Source: Saccoglossus kowalevskii (lineage: Eukaryota; Hemichordata; Enteropneusta; Harrimaniidae). Taken from it: a DNA stretch of 28,033 nucleotides. The stretch covers positions 125,742 through 153,774 of the forward strand of contig NW_003143796.1 in NCBI RefSeq assembly GCF_000003605.2, written 5' to 3'. The notes beneath the pieces were generated by a model. That model had not been told where the DNA came from. It searched no databases and saw only the letters and a list, made by a program, of their open reading frames with translations. Positions within the stretch are counted from its first letter, which is position 1, and each line of letters opens with the position of its first letter. Shown here one piece after another: positions 11,677-20,700 of the stretch. The position numbers were made by a program, and so were the translations under genes.

Positions 11677-11920
11677 TGCACCTCAATGCCAAATATTGTA
11701 GAGGTCAGAGTTCAATTATATACCATCATGTGTTTGGTATCAAACTACAGCGTACATACATACTCTAATTCAGGCGTTATAAAGGTTTTATTTAAAAATG
11801 CACCTCAATGCCAAATGTTGTAGAGGTCAGAGGTTAATTATATACCATCATGTGTTTGGTGTCAAACTACAGCGTACATACATACTCTAATTCAGGCGTT
11901 GTATAGGTTTTATTTAAAAC
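11677..11920 (+). repeat. 122-bp tandem duplication carrying DR1-like motifs
   Basis: TGCACCTCAATGCCAAATrT occurs at 11677 and 11799, with nearly identical sequence through TTTTATTTAAAA. Each unit contains a direct repeat of AGGTCA-type half-sites with 1-bp spacing: AGGTCA-G-AGTTCA at 11702-11714 and AGGTCA-G-AGGTTA at 11824-11836. It sits directly beside the 159-bp repeat copy. Confidence 0.9.
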
Positions 11921-11944
11921 ATTCCGGCGTCAGTGTCAATGTTT

Positions 11945-12240
11945 TACTTTTTCGACTTCTTCTTGAAAACTACAAGCCTGAATGCTTTGATACTTGGTGT
12001 ATATGTACCTTGGGTAGACCTCTCTGAGGTTTGTTCATTTCATGATCATATCTTCAATTCTCTAATTTTGGTGAATACTTTTTGGTAAAAAGTGATATTT
12101 TCAACTTCTTGTTAAAAATCACAATCATTTCTGGTGAAAAATGATATTTTTGAATTCTTGTTAAAAACAGCAAGTCGCATTGCATTGATACTATGCATAT
12201 TGTTCATTTTCTAATGATATCTTCTGTTCTTTAATTGAAA
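11945..12240 (+). repeat. Dispersed copy of the 159-bp repeat, about 1.5-2 units
   Basis: TTTTTCGACTTCTTCTTGAA at 11949, AATGCTTTGATACTTGGTGT, ACCTTGGGTAGACCTCTCTG and TCTTCAATTCTCTAATTTTG match the units at 8741-8890. A shortened second unit follows, from about 12105. Confidence 0.8.
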
Positions 12241-15200
12241 TGTGTATTGCTAACAGCAGAGCTATCTCAGCCGAGAGGCTGCTTGTTTTAATTTACAGTG
12301 ATTTGTTTTATTATAAATGCAAAGTTGAAATAATTAAAGACAATTTTCATATACAGGTATATGAATAATATCGTAAAATGCCCTAAAAAAAACAGATAAA
12401 GCATGCTCTTTTTACTGTAATTTATTGATTGATTTACTCTGAACTGAGTACGGTGACCCCATATTGTTAATTCATTTTTTTCTTATAACATGATAAAGTA
12501 AAAATAAACAAAATGACAATATTTTTTACTCCAAGTCACTACGTGGTATGTTCAAAAAGAATGCACATGGTATGCATAATGTTAAAAAATATTATAGGAA
12601 TCGTACGACAGTTTAGTATGGAAATTTTGTTTATGTAAATTTGTCCAAATCCCGCCTTTGCAAACTGTTGTAATATTTAAAAATGGATCGTTCTGCTGTT
12701 GAGTTGTTTGGGGGATCAAGGAAAAATTTGTATGCAAGGTTGTAATGCATTTTATTATTTAAAACCAAATGTATAATGAAGTTATGTGTGGCGGAAGTAG
12801 TGAGATAAGACAAACATGTACTTGTATTGGAATACCGTCTACATTTCTTTATTTGGTTGGTCTTGTTAGACTTGTATTGTGACACCGTGCAGCATAGAAA
12901 AATGCATTTATTGCGCTATCAACATAGCCATTGATTTTACTGGGTTAGCAGTAATGGCCTCTCTAATCTCTCAATAGATTTGATCAGAATTGTGTCAATT
13001 TATCAAATATTGTACTAAGCAGTAACCATACTGACAAATCAGATGCAAGGTAAAATGCACAAATGATCAACATGTTTTCAACGCCCCAACTGCTTTAATG
13101 CAATTGTTGCGGCGTTTGAGTGATTTGTTTGCGAATCAAAAGGAACTCGACAGTCTGTTTACTTGATTAGAATCTCATGAATTATTCATTAGATTTTGTG
13201 ATGCAAATGACATCATTTTAGAATATTGATGTTTCTGCGAAAATTTAATGTGGTTTGACCTTTTCACCACCAGACTTTCTCGCCCAAATTTTTCTTATAT
13301 TTTTCGATATTTCTGTAAAAAAAAACATAGTTTTGGAGCCAACACACTAAATTTGAATCATTTTGCAGTTTTTACTTGAAAAATTTGGCTATTTTTGTCT
13401 CAATCTTCTGCAAGAAAGTGCAGACTATAAACAGAACTATTTTGTGAATTTCGGACGAAAAAGAGGGAACTGGTGGTGAAAAAGTTAATATCTTACATAT
13501 GTACATAACCCTCAACAACTTGCCAACTTACCCACATTGAATGGTTTTTCTGAAAATGTCTCCAACTATAATTATTCTGAATTTTAACTGTCTAGACAGT
13601 GCTGCGTTATAAATACAGAGAACGATTTACATGTGCTTTGAGACATTATGCTAGAGGAAAGAAATATCTATGATTTCAATGCTTGTAGAATTGATGTGCA
13701 CTCTATATTGCTATCACTGTTAGCAACTCTGAGCAAAGTACTGAAAAAAACAAAACATAAATCATATCTAGTTAGCAACCATGAGTTGTTAAATTGCCCC
13801 CTTAAAATACACATCCTTTTACTCCCCTCCCCCACTGTTCAAGTCGTCTCTTACCTAATACTTATATTTCTGCATGTTTTTTTTTGGGTTACATTTGCTA
13901 CAATTTATTTAGATTTAATAAGTACTATTAAAGTATGTCTATGATAAATTATAATGATAAATTATAATGAAATTTTGAATTATTTTTTTATTACTTGTGT
14001 TTCAGATTTTTTTGCTGTGAAATAATTACTTCCAGTCTAGTGCACCGCTTTATTCACAGCCCTTTAGATGCAGCTGTACTCAATACAACCCTTTCTCTGC
14101 GAGATTCAGAGTGCATTCATAGTGTACATTGTGTCAATGTACACAGAATGCTTCGCTGACCTATATTTCACCTTTTAATATTTTTCCACTGCTTGTGTTT
14201 GTGGAATTACTGCTGCTTGCAAATTGGTGTCTAGTGACAGCCGGGAATTCATGCGTGGGTGACAAGACGAATTTAAAATCAGTGCTATTTCTAATTAACA
14301 CCAATCACATTGATGGATGTCTAGTCACATATCCCATGGAATGAACGCAAATACTATTGATTGCTGTGTATGGGGAAAAGAAACACGGTGTTGAGGAAAA
14401 ATAAAAATGTTTGTTTTCTAAACATTGATTCTCTGTATAATGAGAGCATATGGCGTGGTGCATACATTTTGTACATTGAAAGGAAGTTTTTAAACACAGT
14501 CACCACAATATGTTATTCAAAGCTGTAATTAAAACTGGGATCTCCCAAACTGTCACAATAAGCATCCTAGGCATGTTTTAATTTATTAAAAACAAAATAA
14601 TTATTAACTCAATATTGGTTCAGTCTCTGTAAATGTATCATACTCAAGATATTTATTTTTGTCAACTAAAAACAGAATTTTTTTTTTTTATCTAAAATGC
14701 ATATAAGCCGAGGGCTTGACTAAAGATCCGGGTGAGAGAAATAGAGGTGATTAGGTTTGTATAACCTTTGAAAGTAATATATAGGGCAAATGTCGAAGTG
14801 ACCTCGATTTAACCTCCCCTTGGCTGATTCATACAGTGCGGTCGTGTCTGTATACATGTCTGTTCATATACTAGTCCAATCAGGACTTAGTCTTTTATTC
14901 TCTGTGATGTGTACTTTGTTGTGACAATCCAATCAGGTCTATGTTTGCTAAAGTGATCATGAGGAGACGACCTGAACTATTCGTGACTTTCATGTACAAG
15001 TGACCTTTTTTCTATTTCGTCTTGCACATCAATGATTTTATAAATTGTTCACAGCTCTGCGTTTTATGTATATAGTGATCGAGATGTAATTTATGGGGGA
15101 CAAGAATAGTCAACTGACAATTTTTATGTTTGAAAATTGAATTATTTATATGACTTAATAGAAAAAAACATTAAATGTTTACTTGTTTTGTTGTTGTACA

Positions 15201-15360
15201 ATTTATGTTAATTTGTTCGTTTATATTCAGCACGTCATTGTAGCGTGTTAATTGATAACATTACATTTACCCTGCATTTAATATAAGAATAACCTCTTTT
15301 TCAATCTTTCCTAAAAATACTGCACAGTGAGACGCATTATGTTTACTCTCGCACCTCTCA
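12241..15360. other. No gene recognised outside the TTAA MITE
   Basis: Several frames of 60-98 codons (for example 13648-13944) lack any recognisable domain. The receptor's start exon could lie here, but no candidate stands out; ATGCAAG|GTAAAA at 13042 has the right phase only. Confidence 0.5.
13255..13488 (+). mobile_element. TTAA-ended MITE, copy 2
   Basis: 234 bp, same orientation as copy 1. Starts TTGACCTTTTCACCACCAG (first TTAA mutated to TTGA) and ends CTGGTGGTGAAAAAGTTAA. It shares the TTTTGGAGCCAACA, AAATTTGGCTATTTTT and AAGTGCAGACTATAAA blocks with copy 1, and is longer in the left half. Confidence 0.8.
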
Positions 15361-15367
15361 TTCTTAA

Positions 15368-15432
15368 AGGTCATCAAAGGACAACCGATTTGTTCGTCAC
15401 TGCAGGGTATCACGTGATACGTACATGTACGT
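15368..15432. promoter_or_regulatory. DR4 half-site pair plus two overlapping palindromes (E-box)
   Basis: AGGTCA at 15368-15373 and AGGACA at 15378-15383 form a direct repeat with 4-bp spacing. GTATCACGTGATAC (15407-15420) is a perfect palindrome around the E-box CACGTG, and it overlaps by two bases a second perfect palindrome, ACGTACATGTACGT (15419-15432). E-boxes of the TCACGTGA type bind bHLH(-ZIP) factors such as USF, MITF/TFE and CLOCK:BMAL; DR4 sites bind nuclear receptor dimers. Function here is inferred. Confidence 0.4.
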
Positions 15433-15601
15433 TCTGAAATGGCAACAACAAATTAATATGCATGAACATCGCCAGCACAAGTACAATTGATTATAATTCT
15501 AAGTTATTACCAATGAAGGTATATAAATTTATTGCCCTTTGTCTTTTATTTTTTTCAACTTTATACAACCACACATGCTTCCTGTTTTCCAGCGTAACAA
15601 T

Positions 15602-15619
15602 TGACGTCACTTGACGTCA
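15602..15619. promoter_or_regulatory. Twin cAMP-response elements
   Basis: Two perfect TGACGTCA octamers, at 15602-15609 and 15612-15619, are spaced 10 bp start to start, one helical turn, on the same face of DNA. TGACGTCA is the established CREB/ATF site. They lie about 2 kb upstream of the first recognised receptor exon and about 130 bp upstream of a TATA-like box. Confidence 0.5.
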
Positions 15620-15744
15620 GATTTACAGCTCAGTGTTCAAAACATTTATCCAAACTCAAGTATTGTTCAACAGCTCTACAGCCTTGAGTCATATTTACTG
15701 TTACATTCTTAACTGTACAGTATTTTACATTTCTTATATCTCTT

Positions 15745-15762
15745 TATAAATACTATGCAAAT
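15745..15762 (+). promoter_or_regulatory. TATA-like box and POU octamer
   Basis: TATAAATA at 15745-15752, followed two bases later by a perfect ATGCAAAT octamer at 15755-15762. With the twin CREs upstream this would place a start site near 15775. In AT-rich DNA a TATA match alone means little; the combination is what makes it a candidate core promoter. Confidence 0.25.
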
Positions 15763-17288
15763 TGTATGGGCATGTTAGTATTATGCAAAAATGTCTATAA
15801 ATAACATTCCCCCCCTGGAAGCTTGATGTGTCATAGTTCAAAATTCACTGACTGTAGCTATTTTAGCTTAATTCTCTTACGGGAATTCCATTTAACACTG
15901 CATTAGTATAAATACATGCATATTCAATTATTGCTGGTACACACATACAAAATTATTATGATATACCCCGGTACTAGCTTGAATTTAATAAATGTACTTT
16001 ACACTGGAGTCAACAAACCCATTTATAACCCCAACTGTATTCATATTTAGGTTTATAAGTAATTTATAACGTACATGGCTTTGTTGCAGGGTACAAGTAT
16101 CATTCATTCAATACTGTATTTTCTCCATTAATAGCGCATGCGTTTACTTAAATTATACAGGTGTTTTGTATATATAGGCAAGATAGGTAATGTTTTAATG
16201 ATTCACTATACAACGAATGCGATTTTTGGTTTATACATTGTATGTGCCTCTATTGCAGATGCACCTCTTATAAAGCAAACACGGCTGTGGAATCATTCAG
16301 TGGCGTACATGGCAATTTATTATCTAGAGAAAATGCCACCCTTCTCTGCCACATGGCCACACTTATTGATATATTGAGTCAAAATGTGACTATGCAGTAT
16401 AGTTTGTTGATTCTATGGCAAAGTACATCTAAGGGTGTACATGCTGTTATAGTCATGAATGACACATACACATGTACATTGACTTGCATGGTCTTTGTAA
16501 ACCATGGATGTGAATTGGGATGTTTTGGCCAATCAAATTGTTGCTGTACACATGTACGTATTTTAATTTGCATATTCAGCATTGTCAGTACTTTGATCTC
16601 TTTACCATCATATAATGACGTGGATTCTAGAACACCCATTGGATAATTCAAGTCATATGTGGTACGTCAATCGAGGAATAGTGGGTATGAAATTAATACT
16701 ACAAAATGTTGTCGCCCAGAGGACATTAACACTCATGCAAGCAAGTTTCAAACTGCATAAAACACGATTGTTTTCGTCAAATTAAAAATGTCGTCATATT
16801 GCTCTATGGCAATTAATTACGGAAATGATCCAAGATTGTGTTCATGAATAATGAGCTGCTAGCATATCTTATAACTCATTGTGGATTGAACACTACTTTT
16901 GAATGCAAATTGTTCAACTCTTAATCTTTGCAATGAGTCAGTGAACTGTATGTGATTCCAGGTTACATTACGTTGCCGGCTTGGCTGGAAACATTTGTCA
17001 TATTCTAAGTATGGTCCATATATCAATGGGGGTTGCTATCAGTTTCTGTTAGCTCTAGATAATTGAACTCCGTGTGCCTGTTATATCTCACCCTAGAGAC
17101 CAATCACTTGCTTCAGTAATGCTGACTTGATGTACTTTATGTTTCATGTTAGGAATGTTTTCAGGGGGGCTCTGATCGAGGTGGTACTCTTGTGTTGTGA
17201 AGCTGGAGTAGTTGTGAGAAAGGAGCTTTTTATATATTTGTGGTTGCAGGACCTAGAGAGGATTTTTTTGTGATCAACCTGACTATGT
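15763..17288. other. Region likely to hold the receptor's 5' exon(s); none proven
   Basis: Includes the window's longest unspliced frame (16242-16646, 134 codons, Cys-rich but without recognisable spacing) and overlapping frames on both strands. I do not call any of them. A candidate start exon at 16138-16186 is discussed in the findings. Confidence 0.4.
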
Positions 17289-17425
17289 TTAACCTTTTCA
17301 CCGCCAGTTCCTGAAATTTAATTCCATCTACTCCAAAATTAGGGTTCATTTTCAGAAATATTGAAGAATATAAGAAAAAAGTGCAGAAAAATTTGGACGA
17401 GAAATTCTGGTGGTGAAAAGGTTAT
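17289..17425 (-). mobile_element. TTAA-ended MITE, copy 3 (shortened, reversed)
   Basis: 137 bp. Ends TTAACCTTTTCACCGCCAG and CTGGTGGTGAAAAGGTTA. Read on the minus strand its interior (TTCTCGTCCAAATTTTTCT, then TTTTGGAG) matches copy 2, with the central part missing. It lies 200 bp upstream of the first recognised receptor exon. Confidence 0.75.
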
Positions 17426-17469
17426 GCACCTGATTATTTTTTGACCAGACTTGTGCATTTATTTTCAGG

Positions 17470-17537
17470 CAATAGAGGGCGCTATTGAATGTGTGCAGGT
17501 TTAGAAAGGTTTTTCAATATAGCTGCGAGAGGGCGCT
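17470..17537 (+). promoter_or_regulatory. Two CTCF-like sites just upstream of the DBD exon
   Basis: The exact 10-mer AGAGGGCGCT occurs at 17474-17483 and 17528-17537 in the same orientation, 54 bp apart. It matches the core of the CTCF motif (AGRGGGCRCY). The first copy also has CAAT upstream of the core, fitting the 5' half of the motif, and is bounded by CAATAG/CTATTG. CTCF is conserved in bilaterians; binding here is inferred. Confidence 0.35.
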
Positions 17538-17631
17538 TGTCAATTGATTATTAAAATTATAATGAATTCTCATGTTTTTGAATGTGAAATGTACACTTTA
17601 TAAAAATTAAAGTTTCATTTTTTTCCCCCAG

Positions 17632-17714
17632 ATTTTCCCAGTGTTCAATGTCGAATATGCGGCGACAAATCGTCTGGAGTACACTATGGAATTATATCAT
17701 GCGAAGGCTGCAAG
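17632..17714 (+). CDS. Receptor exon A: zinc finger 1 and P-box start
   Basis: The acceptor is the AG at 17630-17631 after a pyrimidine run; the donor GTTAGA starts at 17715. Phase 1 in, phase 0 out. Encodes residues 1-28. Zinc ligands are C7, C10, C24 and C27, in C-x2-C-x13-C-x2-C order, and the exon ends within CEGCK|GFFRR, a split that is common in nuclear receptor genes. The frame upstream of the acceptor meets a stop at 17601 with no ATG in between, so at least one upstream exon must supply the start. A second AG at 17640-17641 would remove 10 nt and shift the frame, so it was not chosen. Confidence 0.92.
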
Positions 17715-20700
17715 GTTAGATATTTTTTACCCACGATGCACTGTGCTTACTCATGATGCATTGAGCTTACAATAGGTTGGCAAATAAACTACTGAGCATT
17801 GAATTTTGTATGCTTTGTAATATGTACATGTTTTTTTTTTTTTTTTTTGCAAACAGGGATTTTTCCGTCGTTGTCTTCGGCGACAAAAAGAATATGTCTG
17901 TATCCGAGGTGGTAAATGCGAAGTTGATAGGACGAAAAGGAATCGATGTCCATCATGTCGGTACAAAAAATGTATTGAATTAGGAATGTCCAAAGAAGGT
18001 AAATGGCTGATTGGTACACTTGATTTCATTTCAAATGCGATGAACAATTTTCCAGAAAGCAAAGAGATCATGATAGGTATAGTGAGATGTATTTGAAAAG
18101 ATTTTTCCTGCCAGGGAGTCTCAGTGACTTTTATGGATTTGAAAATTTTTTCTCACCAATATTTTGTTGCAAGATTTCGTACATTTTTTAAAGTATTTTT
18201 TTATACTCTATTTATTGATTTGGGATGGATGTAATTTTTTATCAGCTTTCATGTCTTTAAAAATGGATTTATTTTTTTAAAGGTGACAAACTTTTGGGTT
18301 TGGCATTCTCTAGCTTGCACATTCATTGTAAACTGCTTAAATTTCACAAGAGAGAAATTATTGTGAATTTTCCCAGTCAAAGAAAACCTTGAAATTTTGT
18401 GGCATTGAACATTTCAAAGTTTTAGTGATTTTTCCGAAAATTTTGTCTTAACAATTGGTATCAAATTATAAAAATTATCAAAATATTAAAAATAGTTAGG
18501 TGGTATACAGTATCTATGTGAAAGCCCTCAAACTATCAATTTCCAAACGTTTCTGGTGGCGAAATCAAGTCTATACTATAGAATAGAATGAGTAGATCAT
18601 TTTGTGTATTTTACGTTGGTGATAAATATTATTCATTCTATCTCTTAGAACATTTGAACATTTTTTTTGCATGATATGCACCAGTTTTTGTGATAATAAA
18701 CCCGCATCACAATGAATACTGTATTGATTTCAGCCGTGCGTATCGGACGAATTCCAAATAAACAAAAAGAGACGGACTATGCAGATTTCCCATTGGTCAG
18801 CATTTCGGAAGCCTCCATCAAGGAATCAGCTGCAGACTCAAGCGAGCATCCAATTGATTCACCTCCAAGCCCAGTTGTTGATCCTGAAATTGAAGTAATA
18901 ATTGCAGATGTTGCAAAAGCTCACAGAGACACAGCAAAAGCATACGTATGTTTTTCTACATCTATAAACTTTTGAGTTTAAATTGTATTTTTATTATTCA
19001 TATTATGGTATGATCTTTGATTATTTTTGAGCAATTTTTAAGTAATTTGGTTTGATATTACATTTCAGTAGTGCATGTGCACACCTAATTACCTGTATGT
19101 ATTCATGTAGTAGATAAATTCAGGGTAATCTTATTTTTGTATCGCCATTAATTGTATTTTCGTATTGCCATTAATCATATTTTCGTATCGCCATTAATCG
19201 TATTTTTGTATCGCCATTAATCGTATTTTCATATCAGCATTAATCGTATTTTCGTATTGCCATTAATCGTATTTTCGCCATTTCATCAGATGAATACAGC
19301 TATGCCGAAACATTATTTTATGTTAAATCCTATACCATGTGCAAAATAATCTACTTTAGAAGAAATCATTACCGGTATCTCCCGTGATATATACAAATAC
19401 CCTCGCTTGCATTTTACAACAAATCAATTATGTTCTGGGTGAGAAAAAAATGTAGAAATCATTACCTAGCGGTTTTCTCTGAAACTTAATTTTCATTGTT
19501 GTCATTCTTGCAGTGTCGGAATGGAGAATGGGAATCGTTAAAATACAAGAAACATTATCTGACAGATTCCATACCAGACACCACAGTGCAGAGTCCAAGA
19601 GTAGGCAAGTTTGAAAAGCCAGGTAAGTCTAGCTGAATTGAAATTTGACCCTATCGACGTCCCAGCCAGGTAAGTCTAGCCGAATTGAAATTTGACCCAG
19701 TTGACGTCCCAGCTGAATTGAACGTTGACCCCACATCTGCAATGAAATAACCCTGTGCTATATGCAAAAGTTGGTGATGGTGCTTTCAATATATCGCATA
19801 TAATTAGCAAATCTTTCTATATTTGATATGTCAATCCATTAACAGTGCTGAACTGTGCCAAAGACGTACAATGTAGGGATTGACAGGAGCTGAAGATCCC
19901 TTTGAATTCAAACAAGAGTATAAATCCAGAACACAAACCTGAATATCGCATGTTTCGCTAACTTGACTTCCTCACAAACCTGTATGTGATTCGAGTGTGA
20001 CATCAGTAAAATAGATCAATTTGATTGGATATGCCTGTGTAAAACATACGCCCAATCAGTGTATGGCACAGCGTATGGCAATGAACATAAAACAAAATAG
20101 CGGGATATCCAATTGCCAAAGATGACACACTTTAATAGACACTTGATTAAAAGAATGAGGTAATGACAGAATTTGTGGACCTTGGCTACATAGCAAAAGG
20201 TTCGACTCTGAAGAAAATATGTATTTGTAGTTTGTGTTGCATCCTGAATATTCATTTCATTCATTCAATCATTCATTCGTTCATTCAATTTATTTAGAAT
20301 CAGTGCTAGGTTGGACTTCGTATCAGTTTTTCAAAAACAAACCTAAAAATTTGTTATAATTTTCTTTTTGTTCAGAGATGTTTGCATCACCACATCAGCC
20401 GCCGAGTATGAACGAAGAAGATAAGGTGAAATTGTGGAGTCTTGTAGGAGATAATTTATCACAGTATATCAAAAGGCTTATAACTTTCTGTAAGAAAGTG
20501 CCAGGTAAGTTTAGCTTCCATCAACTATCGAGATAGCAACAAGTTACAGTTGTAAAATCATTGACAACAGTTGATAAAATTGCTGTACACCATGGCAAAA
20601 ATAACTCTGACGCAGAACATATTGTGTTTTGAGGAGGTAGGAGGTGAAACAGGGAGAACAAGGAACTTTTGCTTGTACTTATATATGCATTTTTAATCTC

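Noticed and set aside
16242-16646. 134-codon plus-strand frame, the longest unspliced one, Cys-rich
   Set aside because: No domain or regular cysteine spacing; overlapping frames of similar length exist on both strands; no supporting signals.
17751-18071. 106-codon minus-strand frame and its neighbours
   Set aside because: Antisense shadow of zinc-finger exon B and its poly-T tract (lysine run).
18712-18733. ATG at 18712 as an alternative receptor start
   Set aside because: It lies in the intron just before a good CAG acceptor, and starting there would drop the zinc fingers. It remains possible only as an unproven alternative promoter product.
19132-19280. CRISPR-like array
   Set aside because: The 23-bp units are contiguous with no unique spacers, and lie in an animal intron.
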